Of a stretch of 64,000 nucleotides of DNA, positions 1-12,126 are shown in pieces (within the stretch, counting starts at the first letter, position 1; the number at the start of each line of letters is the position of its first letter). Under the pieces are notes generated by a model. It was not told the origin of the DNA, did no database searches, and saw only the letters and a list, made by a program, of their open reading frames with translations. This DNA comes from Chrysomallon squamiferum (Eukaryota; Mollusca; Gastropoda; Neomphalida; Peltospiridae). Where the stretch lies: positions 2,643,001-2,707,000 of the forward strand of contig CM022667.1 in NCBI GenBank assembly GCA_012295275.1, given 5' to 3'. A program made the position numbers and the translations under genes.

Positions 1-296
1 AAGGAGGTTAAAGGAAGACAAAGTAAATAATAAATATAAGATAATGAATACAAATATAATTTAACAGATCATTAAAGCTCTAGCGTAAAATCTTTTATCA
101 GAGACATTACCATAAATTAAAATCAGTTATTAACTGTAAATATAAAGCAGTCTTTGCAGTTAATATTTATATTTGTTATATAAAGAGACAGACCTTCACC
201 TTTAATCCCTAGAACTGTAACAGATGAAATTATCGGCTTTGAATTAGAAGCATATATCTGAGCAGTCAAAATGTCAGTTATGAACTAGAGATGTGA

Positions 297-489
297 CCTG
301 AGTGAACAAAATATTGACTGCAAATTAGAGGCATCCATACCTGAGTGAACAAAATATTGACTTCAAATTAGAGGCATACATACCTGAGTGAACAAAATAT
401 TGACTTCAAATTAGAGGCATACATACCTGAGTGAACAAAATATTGACTGCAAATTAGAGGCATACATACCTGAGTGAACAAAATATTCA
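297..489. repeat. 43-bp tandem repeat, about 4.5 copies
   Basis: Units beginning cctgagtgaac recur at 297, 340, 383, 426 and 469, an exact 43-bp period. Units differ by one or two substitutions. The last unit is cut short at attcag, after which unique sequence starts. No coding role is evident. Confidence 0.9.
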
Positions 490-1704
490 GTTCTGATGAG
501 GATGCACTTAGATATACAATTATCTATGTGGGAGTATCTTTGAATTGGGACAGGACAGCTCATGAGAACAGACTGACCAGATTGTTAGTGGTTGTAGTAA
601 CAATGTTAGTAATGCAAACAATGGGCAGACAGTTACTGACACAGGAACCCAAGATGGGTGAACATCTGAACTTCAGCCATATTAGAGTTCTGGGGGTTTA
701 AGACAACAATCTATAATTGCACAAATATTAGAGGATTAATCATTACATAATTTACTGGTAGGGCCAGAGGCTTGGGTGGTGACATTGTCACGTTTTCATT
801 GAAGCATTATGATGGAATCAGATAAGAAATTGTGTTTTAACAGCTAGGTCATGTGCTGCTGATTGCTGTTGATTGCATTTTTAAAAAAATTCATTTAATG
901 CTGACTTTTGTCTGATCAAAATTGGACCATTTTTTTTCAAGCAGAATGTTAAATTACATTTATGTTTGTTCTGTGGTTCCTTATTGTTTGAAAGTTGACT
1001 GAGGTTGAAATACAAGTAGTGTGTTTTCTTGGTTAGTCAGAGTAGAGATAGAGGTAGTGAACAGAAAACATTTCATCCTACATTGTTATCTTGTAGTTTA
1101 CATTCACATCATTTTACTTGCAGATAACTACATAATACGAAATAATTAATGTTAGTGGAAACATTTATGCATGTACCTTTGATTAGTTTTGCTGCACAAC
1201 TAAGATTGCATGGCATTTATTTGTAAACAGAACAAATGTTCTGGTGAGTTGTTTTTTTTAACAATTAATTAAAATGGCATTTTGACATTTTCTTGTTACT
1301 ATTTAGACATGGCTTTAACATTCATTTATTTGTTTTGTGTTGGATTGGAATTTTTTCATTGTCAGTATGTAATGATATATTCAATATTAACTGGGATAAA
1401 GTGATTCTTTATCACAATTATTCCTTTTGTACCAATATATTTTCCACTAATGAATTGCCCCTTAATTTTGGACTTTAAAATTCAGTTACTCTGGTTTGGG
1501 TGTCTGGAATTTTAAAATAGGTTAATACTGTGAAACTGTACTAATAGTGTATTTGGCTTTAAATTTTCAGCACATTTGCTGAAGTCTGAAAATACATCCA
1601 AGAGCCTGGTGTGTGTTTGTAAAGATGTAATAAATGAATAAATGGAAAGGAAAACAACTGTAGTGAAAAGGATTCTGGGTGAGATTGGGATGGCAATATT
1701 AACA

Positions 1705-1754
<50 letters not shown>

Positions 1755-2339
1755 TATATATACATGGTTGCAAACACCCCCCACACACACACTTAAGATA
1801 TTGGTTAACCCTTTATCAATGGTCTGTAAAATCAAAGACATGACTTTCTTTTTTTTTTACCAATTTCTGTTATTTTAAGTTTTTATTTTTATCATCAGCC
1901 ATTTAAATAACTTCAGACATGAACATTTGCTGTAAAGATGTTAACTCACAAAAGAAAAACTCATTCAGTCTCTGTCTTGCCTAGCTGTCTTCTAACTTTT
2001 CATACATCTAATATATATATACTGAGTTATAAGACACACATGAGGCATCAGTTCAAATTAGGGAAAGTTTACTGTATTTGACCAGATAAATCAGTTAACA
2101 TAAAAATGTGTTGGTATTTATGGCAATGACTGTCATGTACTGGTGGTATGTGCCACAAATTCAGAATAAATTAAGATACACAATTAGTTGAACTGGTGTT
2201 TGCTTTCTTTATTGATGTGCCATGGGGTATTCATTAAAGTTAATCTATTATTCTAAAGATTGACTTTGATGAATGTCCCACAGCACAACAATAAACAGAG
2301 AAAATCCTGGTTCAGCTGAACTGGAAATCATGTAAGGTA
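490..2339. other. AT-rich stretch without a supported gene
   Basis: It is probably intron of the plus-strand gene that ends at 4546, which is an inference from position. A reading frame is open from about 491 to 701, but I could not join it in frame to the 4334 exon. A (TA)n/(CA)n microsatellite lies at 1711-1772. Nothing else is recognisable. Confidence 0.5.
1711..1772. repeat. (TA)n(CA)n microsatellite
   Basis: An uninterrupted TA run passes into CA and back to TA. It is simple sequence only. Confidence 0.9.
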
Positions 2340-3509
2340 AAAGCATGCTGAACTGGGGTTTTACTGAGTTTAAGATAATTTTCTGGGATTTACTACAAGC
2401 TTTGTCTGTACTGGCTGAACTTATCTATCAGAGATGTGATAATAAAAAAAAAAAAAAAAAAAAAGTCACATTTAAGGTGTTTTTTTGTGATGAAAGACTT
2501 CAGATGACATTTTTAATTCAATCTTGGTCTGTTCTCCTTAAACTTACCCAGTAATCATTAAGAATACGAATACTGAACTGGGGCTAACTGCTTTGAAGGT
2601 CACCCTGGGCTTTAATTGAGATACTGTCTGTTCTCCAAATTTTTACCCAGTAATCATCCAGTTTACAAATGGTTTTGAAGGTAACGCTTGAAATTGGTCA
2701 GTTCTCCATAAATTTTCACTGTAATCATTCAGATTAAACAAAAAATTTGAACTGAGATTAACTGCTTCGAAAGTCACGCATAAGTTTAACTGAAACTTAG
2801 TCTGTTCTGAGTGACACAGTAATCATTCAAGATATAAAAAAGGCATGCTGAAATGTAGATAACAGCTTTGAAGGTCACACTTGGATTTATTTGCTCTCCA
2901 AAAATTTACAGAGTAATCTTTCAGTATTCAGTGTTGTAAATGATAGAATGAGATTTAGCACAAATTTGAATTGTTCTATGTGAACTGAACTAATAAGTGC
3001 ATCGAAAAATAAATGTTCCTTTGAGATTCACAGCTGAGGATCTTTCTGTGGGATTTAACACAGCATGTGGTATATCATGTAATATTAAAAAATGCATTGT
3101 TCAGTTAGGATATTTTGTTTTGAAGGTTTTTCTATATTTGTTTTTTTTTTGTATAACATCATACAATCTAAAAATGCACTGGGATGTTATGTGTTGAGGA
3201 TAATATTTTGGGATTTACCATGAAATTTTGAATATAATATAATCTAAATATTATCTAATATAAAACACAATGTTTAGTTTGGATATTTTGTATTGACAAT
3301 CTTCCTGTGAGATAGACTTAAACTTTTGTATGTAAAACAGGGTATAAATATCTAATACAGAAATGCACTGGAATATTCTATGTTGAGGATCCTACTTTGA
3401 GATTTACCCAAATTTTTGTATGCAAAACAGTATAAATATTATGAAATACCATGTCTGCTTTGGATATTTTACATTCAGGATCTTGCTATGTGTTCTTAAA
3501 CTTTTATCT

Positions 3510-3554
<45 letters not shown>

Positions 3555-4333
3555 ATGTCCTTTTTGGTTATATATATATATATTTATATATATATATATA
3601 TATATTATTCATAAAACAGATCAGTGGGCAGAGTAATCTTTCTGAGATTTTTCATTATTTATCTCATGTCATGTCCTTTTGGTTCTGTTTGTTTTCAAGT
3701 TGTGGTCATCATCTTTTGAAATATTTTATGTTGATGTTTTTACCTCAAACTTTGTCTGAACTGGTGTCTGTTATTTTCAGGCCACGACACTTTGCAGTGG
3801 GTGGGTTATTTTGGCATATTTTATGTTGATCATATTTTATGTTGGTATTTACCTCAAAGTCTGTACTCTTTGAACTGACCTGGTCTGTCTGTCTGTTATT
3901 TTCAGGTCAGGACACTTGTCACTGGGTAGGATAATGTGGCATATTCTGTGCTGATCATCATCATATGGAATTTACCTCAAACTTTGTCTGTTGTGAATTT
4001 ACCTCAAACTTTGTCAGTTGTGAATTTACCTCAAACTTTGTCTGTACTCTGTGAACTGACCTGTTTGTTTGTTTATTATTCAGGATGGAACATAAACCAC
4101 TGGTCACAGTAATTTGTGATGTTCTGAGTTGATGATTTTTCTGTGACATTCTACCTCAAACTTCTGTCTGTACTCTCTGAACTGACTTGGTGTCTGTTAT
4201 TTTCTTGTGTGGACACATCAGTGGTTAGATTATTTTGGGGGATGTTCTGTGTTGATAATCGTTCTGTGGTATTTACCTCAAACTTTGTCTCTACTCTGTG
4301 AACTGACCTGGTGTCTCTATTTGTTATTTTCAG
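2340..4333. repeat. Degenerate ~125-bp tandem repeat containing duplicated 3' splice sites
   Basis: Blocks with the order tttacctcaaactttgtctg, tgaactgacctgg, ttattttcag recur. AG acceptors fall at 3780, 3905, 4083 and 4333, and a mutated one lies near 4205. The spacing is about 125 bp; one interval is stretched by a 27-bp sub-repeat at 3972-4040. Weaker copies extend back to about 2340, recognisable by gtaatcattcag and gctttgaaggtcac. Two (TA)n tracts at 3511-3551 and 3571-3605 interrupt the array. Confidence 0.75.
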
Positions 4334-4546
4334 GTCAGGACACCTGTTCCTGCGCAGATTAATCAACACACTGACCAGGCACTTCTAACTGATGAACACA
4401 CTGACGTCGTGCAGAGATTCAATTATGCACTCAGAGATCAAGAAAACCTACAGTTAAACATGCAAAGAACCGGAATAGTAAATAACGATGATGTACCTGA
4501 TGCGTTGCTGTACCCATCATCTGATGAGGATAATAACATTGCATGA
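4334..4546 (+). CDS. Terminal coding exon of an unidentified plus-strand gene
   Basis: I do not recognise the protein. The exon follows a good acceptor (ttgttattttcag, ending at 4333) and reads in phase 0 for 70 codons to TGA at 4544-4546. The peptide starts VRTPVPAQINQHTDQ and ends PSSDEDNNIA. It is hydrophilic and acidic, rich in Asp, Asn and Gln, with no membrane segment or Cys. Codon use and complexity are unlike the surrounding AT-rich DNA, which is why I call it coding. The upstream exons lie outside the window or were not recognised. Four decoy copies of its acceptor precede it, so the first base of the exon is the least certain part. Confidence 0.6.
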   Translation, partial: VRTPVPAQINQHTDQALLTDEHTDVVQRFNYALRDQENLQLNMQRTGIVNNDDVPDALLYPSSDEDNNIA

Positions 4547-4649
4547 CAGTAGTTGAAATAAGAGTTAATAATGTAAAAGATAACAACAATAATATGATAA
4601 AAAAAAAAAAATAACAATAATAAAACAAAAATAACAATAATATTATAAG

Positions 4650-4683
<34 letters not shown>

Positions 4684-4873
4684 AACCCAGAAAGTGATTT
4701 TTAGGAAAATGATTTTGCTGTTATTTCTTCAAGACATTTTTATTAATGTAATGATTGAAATAATTTAAAAAAAACATATTTTATTTTCTATTTTTGTTGG
4801 TACTAAAAGTTGAGTAGTGACTGAAATAACTATTCCATTTGTGTTAGTTTACTAACCGTGGAATAGCAATAAA
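4547..4873 (+). other. Probable 3' UTR with AATAAA at 4868-4873
   Basis: The stretch follows the TGA at 4546 and contains a run of about 31 A at 4651-4681. A canonical AATAAA lies at 4868-4873. Assignment as the gene's 3' UTR is inferred from position and orientation. Confidence 0.5.
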
Positions 4874-7250
4874 CATAATTGTTTCTTTGTTTTGGCATTT
4901 ACGTTGAAGTGACTGAAATGATGATTCTCACTGCATTCACTGGGCTTTTTGCCTTTCTTGCAGTTAATGTTGGCATATCAAAGGTTGTGTTTTTTTTTGT
5001 CTTTATAACAAAAGAATGTGGATGTGTGTGCACGTGTGTGAGACAAACAGATAAAGATTTTTCTTGCCACAGAAGCACACATCCAACTTTGGTATTTCAT
5101 CCTTTTGATACTACTTTTTAAAATTCATTTATTTTAGTCAGTTAAGCAGATAATCATTTTTGAACGATCAAAATAATTACTCAATTGATTTCCTGCCATG
5201 GAAAGATAATTAATGAAAAGTGATTACACTTTGTTTGTTAATTCTTTGTAAGATATTTCTTTTAATAGGTTAAGCTTAAAAGATTAATCTTGCTCATTGT
5301 GTCTGTTAAACTCATTCCAGTTTTGTTTAAGATCTGTGGTTTTCTGTACAATATCTACTTGTTTGAATGGGACAATAGGGGCTTCTGTAAGGAACCTATA
5401 TGGATTTATCAAAAATAATTCAGCAGCCCATATAAATTACTTACTTAAACTGTTATAAAACTGAAATGCATGCTTAATCTTTGGCTTCCTAACTACAATG
5501 CATAGTAGAAATATTTCTGCACTGTAGGTTGTGTATTTTATATTTGTTATATTTGAGTAGAATTGTGAGAAAAATAATTATGAAATCCAGTGTTACTAAC
5601 CACATTTTTGACATAATATGCTCATTCAACCTATTATGACTAGAGATTCTTGAAGATTATAGACGTGTGTGTGTGTTTACATATAAACATATGTAGTGTG
5701 TATGCATATCCACACACACACACGCAGATATTTATTAAATTTACCATTTATTTATCTCTTAGTCTTGCCAATACATTTTGTTTCCTTTGTTTAGATGATA
5801 TTGTCTATTTTAGTTGTTCATTCATTGACTTATTTATCTGCAGTACTATTTTTATTGCTTTTATGCATGTATTTGCGTCTGTAGGTATGTGTTTGCAATA
5901 AAAAAGAAATTATTATGATATTTTTTGATATTTTTATGTAAAACTGTGATACTGAGAATTATATTGAAATAAAACATGTTACTAATATATTTATATATAT
6001 TGATTTTGTTATGCAACAGAAACTTAAATTCAGTCAGTATTGCATTTTATTATATTTTATAACAAACATAATTATACTTAGATATACACAGTAAAAAATT
6101 TAAAAAATCAGAAAACTGTACTCTTGCTAAGATGGAATTAGTCCAAAACTGAAAATTTCTGCTGTCACATGATTTATCAAATACTAAAATGTAAAACTTA
6201 AACAAGCCAAATATTTCTCGAGAACAAAGTTTTTACTTTATCCCACAGCATCATATCTTTTAATGTCTTTATTATTATCTTTTTATTATTATTATTATTA
6301 TTTATTATTATTTTTTTAATTTATGTTATACCTTCCTTAATGCATTGCATTTTTTTTTTTTTTTTTATTTAATTTTTCGTTTTTGAAAGTTAGGAAAATG
6401 TTTTGTGAAACAACGGGCTTGACATTTTTAATTTTTGGTTACAGCTTGTTTTATGCATGGTTCATTACCACAATCACAGTGACATAGGAAATCTGCTGCT
6501 GGTATGGAATGGTTTATTCTCTTAAATTAGGAGCAAGGTGTTGTTTATCAGGTTTTGAACTTTCATAATGGTCGCCTGATATTTGGGATTTCCTATTATG
6601 CACCTCAGCACAATAAAAAAATTATTGTTTCTTTTGAAACTTTTCTTCCTTTATGAGTAAGTGTCCAATCCAGTAGTGTTGGCAAAAACAGTTTCATCAT
6701 GTTGCAATTAAAAGTGTCCATTTTTTTTTTTATCTCTAAATCTCTAATTGTTGTTAGCACACTAGTAAAGTCTACGAGATCATGGCACCTGCACTAACTT
6801 TTAACTGTTCAGTTTTAAACCATGTTTTCCATAAAGTAAGCCAGCCATCTGATGCTTTGAATTCAGACAGGAACTCCTTCCTAGCTGCTCAGCAAACTGG
6901 TGGATGTTTCTTTTAAAATCAGACAAGAAATTTTGTTTAACTATCTGATTGTGTCATCAGCTTAAACTGCATAGATAAAAATCTTTCTGACTTAGCCATT
7001 TTGTAGGTGATCATTATGATTTCAGTAAGACAGTGCAAAATATGCATCATGACGGACTGTTGCTTTTGACACTAAATCTAAATAAGTCAATTCTCTAAGG
7101 TACCAACATGAACTAATCATAATTTTGATGATCCAGTGGCATACAGTAATTTAACAAATTTTTGGATAATTGTTTGTTAAGCCTTGAAAGAAGAGCAACT
7201 ATTTCATCTCACATGCTAGGCTAATTACGTTCCATCATTGTTTAAGCTGT
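4874..7250. other. Intergenic, no gene seen
   Basis: AT-rich DNA with short TG/CA, ATT and poly-T tracts. I see no supported exon, RNA gene or mobile element. It separates the plus-strand gene ending at 4546 from the minus-strand array. Confidence 0.6.
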
Positions 7251-7606
7251 TACTGTATTTGGAAAATTGTGTGCAGGTATAGACAAAGATTATGGAAGGT
7301 GGGTGGGAGAGAGAATGTGTGTTATAATTATACATAGAGTATACAACAAGTACTGTATATTAACATGAGTAATTTTCTTCACATAGAATGAAACAGCTTG
7401 AATCCATATCAAAATGAAAATAGATAAAAAATGACCATTTTGATAAGTCAGACACCATTTATTTACAACTTTTCATAATCCTTGAATGATTTTCCTCAAC
7501 AGTATGTTGTGTACATTCTTCACTTCAGGAGTTCTTCTAGATTCTAGAGAAATGATTAGAAAAGAAACAAAAAATGAATAAGAAAAAATAATGGTAGAAA
7601 GTTTAA

Positions 7607-7637
<31 letters not shown>

Positions 7638-7753
7638 TGTATATACACACACTTGTGAAATTACATTTATCTAATCACATACCAGCTTTGTCTTCACTAT
7701 ATAACAATGTCAATAATTGTAACATATTTTAAAACGCTATATATATAAACATG

Positions 7754-8026
7754 TTACTCACATTTGCCATATCCGAATCCATATCCGTGCATTCCCATCA
7801 TTCCGTGTCCATATCCTCCATAACCTCCGTACATCATTGGGTATCCCATCATACCATATCCTCCCATCATACCATATCCTCCCATCATTGGGTATCCTCC
7901 CATCATTCCGTATCCTCCCATCATTGGGTATCCTCCCATCATACCTCCCATCATACCATGTCCAATACCACCAGCAGAGGCAATGGCGAAACAGGCAACG
8001 AGTGCGATAAGGACAGCCTTCATCAT
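7754..8026 (-). CDS. Secreted Gly/Met/Tyr-rich repeat protein, array copy 1
   Basis: The frame encodes 90 residues, starting at ATG ATG just inside the coding exon (7762-8035, acceptor tttcag). Residues 1-18 form a signal peptide (MMKAVLIALVACFAIASA) with probable cleavage before GGIGHG. The mature chain is built from GGYGMM and GGYPMM hexads, then GYPMMYGGYGGYGHGMM and a GYGFGYGK tail. It has no charged residue except the tail Lys, and no Cys in the spliced form. Role unknown; composition suggests an extracellular structural or matrix protein (inference). Exon 1 is non-coding and ends at 8385. Exon 3 (3' UTR) starts at 7543, with the poly(A) signal at 7458-7463. The coding exon ends with a T just before a GTGAGT donor, so spliced mRNA would read Lys-stop instead of Lys-Cys-Glu-stop. 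The exon 1-2 intron is 349 bp, the longest of the eight copies. Confidence 0.85.
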   Translation of the reverse strand: MMKAVLIALVACFAIASAGGIGHGMMGGMMGGYPMMGGYGMMGGYPMMGGYGMMGGYGMMGYPMMYGGYGGYGHGMMGMHGYGFGYGKCE

Positions 8027-8457
8027 TTTGAAAATCTGAAATAAATTTAATTTCAGGTGAAAAAACGTTAATTCAAAATTAACATCTATAGGAAGAAAAC
8101 TTGACTTCGAAATATTACCTCTGTATATATTTTAATATGTCGATAGATAGAGAGACAGATTAAGTTTTACAATTATTTTATTTTTCCTTACTGACATTCT
8201 ATTTCATAAATATATTTATATATTTTTCTTATCAACATTGTTTTATCACAATTAATGTTTTTGTTGGTAAACCATCTGCTGCATTTATTAATATATAAAT
8301 TAGAAAGAACTGAACAGCAAGAAACAAAATAAGCAATAGTAAGCAAAGAATTCAGAGTTGACACACTAACACTAAAATACTGACCTGGTGATTGGAGAGG
8401 TGTTCGTTCAGAATTGTAAATTTGTGAAAGTGATGCCTTTTCACTTTTAATTTAACT

Positions 8458-8465
8458 CTTATATA
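8458..8465 (-). promoter_or_regulatory. TATA box and core promoter of array copy 1
   Basis: The minus strand reads TATATAAG. It lies about 80 bp upstream of the exon 1 donor (CACCAG|GTCAGT at 8385), which puts the start of transcription near 8434. The box and the roughly 75 bp below it are nearly identical in all eight copies, while flanking spacer DNA has diverged. Confidence 0.8.
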
Positions 8466-9487
8466 CTAAACAGTTTAGTAATATTATGTAACTTCCTGCA
8501 TAGTTTAAAATAAGATAGATCATCTGTACCAGGTTTTAATGCTTATAATGTGATAATAAATAGGTATAAATTAATTTATTGCCAGTATTTTTGGCTCTAT
8601 CAATTTACAGAAGTAACATTATTTCATAATGTATGGTGCTGATATCATCAGCTATAATTGTATGTTTATTATTAACAACTGTAGTGATTTAAATAGTAGT
8701 TGTATTAGTAGTAGTAGTAGCAATGACAGTTGTAGTTGATGTAGCAAAACTAAAATGTTTTTAATCATTATTTATTTATTTATTTATTTATCTATATTTA
8801 TTGTTTGTTTCATGACTTCTGTACATATCGTGGCTCTTTTTAACAGATTTTAATTAGTATTTTCAGTTACACAACTGGTAGTCACATATTACAGTAAAGA
8901 AGCAAAAAGCAAAACATTCTTCTAACTATAGAAATTATTGTCAAATAATTGCATACAACAGATGTCTGTGCATTTTGTGTTAATGTGTACATGCATCTGT
9001 GTGGTACTGTGGATCTTTACACCAGACATCCAGTCTGTTTTTTGTCAGGATTTTCTTGAGGGTGATGCAATAAAAGCATACTTGTTCCATTAAATTATAC
9101 ACAAGAAAGTAACTTTCACTTGTATCTTCAATGTATTTTTCCTTGTAAACTCTCGAAAGACAATTGTAGGATATTTGTTCTCATTGGAAATTTGCCCACT
9201 GGAAGTTGCTCACCCAGAAAGTTAAAACAATAAATAAATAAAATAATAAAAACATTTTCCACCACCAGTGTTTTCTTCCCTCCAAGGATATTCTATAAAA
9301 TACATGTGATGAACATGATTATTAACTGATATTATTAAAATTATTTTCACATACATGTTTCTTTTATATGGCCACATCATAAATAACATAATTCTCCAAG
9401 GTCAAAAGATTCTTTGAATTGACAATGTTTTTCAAGTAAATGAAAGACTGGGTTATTATAATTGATGGGACAATTGCAATCAAAGTC

Positions 9488-9886
9488 CTAAAGGCTCATA
9501 ACATCTTCTGATGCATGCTCCATCAAAAACAGAAATCCACATAACTCAAGGATTGGGTTGCTGTGCTTGCATACCTCTGGAGGTAGTCTGCCGAAGTGTA
9601 CAGTTGGCTTGGTGGATCTGGATTGAATATCACAGGTTGGTCTGAAGTTGAACTCCTTTTCCATATTTCAGTGAAGTTTAGTTGATACAGACTCAGTTTT
9701 GTCTGCAACATAATTGTGATCCACAAATAACCAAGGATGCTCATCAGTAACACTGGACATCAGATCATCTTTACATCCTCTGGAATGCTGCTTTTGACAG
9801 ACCCAGTAAATCCCAGTTTTTTTCTTGATCCTTTACACATACATGTGTCCACTGTAACACTGCTTATCTTTGATTCTGTTGGACTT
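9488..9886 (-). pseudogene. FLYWCH-type zinc-finger pseudogene
   Basis: One frame runs for 133 codons on the minus strand with only two internal stops. It begins KSNRIKDKQCYSGHMYV, then a stop, then TGIYWVCQKQHSRGCKDDL. This is the FLYWCH layout: Gly-His-x-Tyr, Tyr-Trp-x-Cys, and Cys-Lys about ten residues on. The expected HNH appears as DHNYVADKTESVSTKLH, so the last His is Tyr. A PPEV motif further on resembles the segment after the finger in invertebrate FLYWCH proteins. The two stops and the lost His mark it as dead. Diverged copies sit in three other spacers, so it was carried along in the tandem duplications. Confidence 0.7.
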
Positions 9887-11258
9887 GATAATTTCCATAT
9901 TGCTTTATAATTTAAGAATGATTTCAAGTACTGATGCCTCTGTGACTTTATTTATAGTACAAATTTGGAATAGCTGTGATTAAATAGGTATCATAGAGAA
10001 TGTTAAAAACAGTCAGTCAGAACAATTCAATATTTGAGTTACTTGTATGGGAGCTATTCAGATGGATTACATAATCAAAGTATTTTTAAGCATTTGGCAT
10101 TATGACTACAATTTTTTCCCATCATTTAGAATAATCCAGTCTTTCATTTGCCTGAAAAACATTGTCACTTAAAAGAATCTTTTGATCTTGAAGAAATATG
10201 TTATCTTGATTGTAATTATTTCATGGTGTGTTGTGACAAAAGAAACTTGAAAACAATTTCAATTATATCAAAGAATATCCTGAAAAAAAAAAAAAAAAAA
10301 AAAAAAGTCAAATTGTTTAAAAATGATCTTCTTCTTTTAGGACCTCACAGGTCATTTTTGAAAATATCTATAAAAACAAACCATTAATGAGCATCCTTAT
10401 TTAAAAGCTTCTTCCAGGTAGTATTTTGAAAATATCTATAAAAACAAACCATTAATCTTAAAGTAATTCGAGGACTGACAGAGAGAATGTATGTATGTAG
10501 GTTATGGACCAACAGACAGAAAATATGAATGTGTATGGGTGTATACATTTATATCATACGTGTTAAAGCTAGACAAGAAAAATAGGAAGAAATGAGGTTT
10601 TGTGAACAAGATAATTACCAAACCATTGTCACAAATGTAACTCCACATTTTGAAGCTAATAAAACAGCTTCTTCAGGAAAATATTCTATAAGGTCTCATG
10701 TCATAAGTGCTAAAAATTATTTAACAAACGTTTTGTTCTGACATGTGTTTTATGGTTATTTGTAGTACTATCTCGAGTCTCTGGACCCTTATTTGTTGAG
10801 GTAATCTTTATGTACAGTCATTTATCATTTTTATCTGTGCAAACTATGTTTATTGTCGGTCTCTAATCTCAGCAGTAAAATAATGTATTTGAGTAGCTAT
10901 GATTTTTCCATTAATTGAATGGAGATTTGTGTTTATTGTCATTAGACTGTTCCAGAAAGGCTCACAGAGAAGTGAAAAGTATTTTCTTTACCCAGCTTCT
11001 TTGTGGTTGCAAGCAACGAAATTGAAAATGGAGGCAATATTATTTAATGCATTTTTTTTTTTTTTTTGTCATTAATTTATTTAGACCACTGCATTAAAAA
11101 TTATATGTAACAGATGTAGATTAGCTATAAATATTTAGATTTAGTAATCAATAGAATTCAGTGCCGATACTTAAATGATATTTCTAAAGAATATTTTGTT
11201 TAAATAAACAAAAATAATTGATTTGTGTAAAATGATATTTTTGGGGGCCACGTCACCT

Positions 11259-11259
11259 A

Positions 11260-11290
<31 letters not shown>

Positions 11291-11304
11291 TGTGTGTATG
11301 TGTA

Positions 11305-11391
<87 letters not shown>

Positions 11392-11406
11392 TTGTGTGTG
11401 TATTTA

Positions 11407-11475
<69 letters not shown>
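11259..11475. repeat. (GT)n microsatellite, about 215 bp
   Basis: A nearly pure GT tract with a few TT and TA interruptions. Open frames on both strands here are artefacts of the repeat. Confidence 0.95.
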
Positions 11476-11478
<3 letters not shown>

Positions 11479-12126
11479 TGCATGGATGGATCCATTGTCT
11501 TGTGGAGGAAAGTGGCTAATTTAGAAGGTGTATATTTGAATGAGTAGACACAAATGTGTACAAGTATCTGTGAACATAGGCATTTCACACCTCTAAATAG
11601 AACATGCAGCAAACAGTCTCAGTCATTAATATACATCAAAGCTAGCAGCTTTGAATCCATGTAAAAACTGAACATAGCTAAATAAAAAGTAACCAGTTTG
11701 TTAACTCAGACACCATTTATTTACAACATTTTTCATAATTCATGAATGATTTTCCTCAGCAGTATGTTGTGTGCATTCTTCACTTCAGGAATTCTTCTAG
11801 ATTCTGCAGAAATAATTAGAAAAGATTTTGAAAAAATTAATAAGAAATAATAATGGCACAAAATATATGTGTGTGTGTCTGTGTGAGTGTGTGTGTGTGT
11901 GTGTGTTTTAGCACACCACTGGAAAAAGTTACTTGCATGTTGCAATGAGAAATATCATAATTTATTTATTAATTTATTTACAGTGCAACATTGTAGTATG
12001 TAAAATTATATATATATATATCTTGTCAGTGACATTAGTTTTGACTGAAGATAAAAAAAACAGTCTGTTAGTATTTAATCATTCACTATATAACAGTTTT
12101 TAACTAATCTATCTTATAAATAAATG

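Larger units (their letters stand above)
8466..11715. other. Spacer between array copies 1 and 2
   Basis: It contains a GTA-rich trinucleotide patch near 8690-8740, a FLYWCH pseudogene (9488-9886), a plus-strand vestige shared by all spacers (about 10940-11045) and a long (GT)n tract (11259-11475). No live gene is seen. Confidence 0.7.

Noticed and set aside
491-701. Frame SDEDALRYTII... as a coding exon
   Set aside because: No good polypyrimidine tract before it, no ATG, and no in-frame donor to the 4334 exon. An alternative frame at 572-657 has a protein-like Asn/Thr-rich reading but its phase does not fit either.
7751-8044. Plus-strand His/Ser-rich frames (HHWVSSHH type) opposite each array gene
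   Set aside because: They are the antisense reading of the GGYPMM/GGYGMM hexads. The signal peptide, TATA box and splice sites all belong to the minus strand.
11223-11612. Long Cys/Val and Thr/His frames
   Set aside because: Artefacts of the (GT)n microsatellite; the same applies to frames at 15947-16206, 35282-35586 and 42029-42304.
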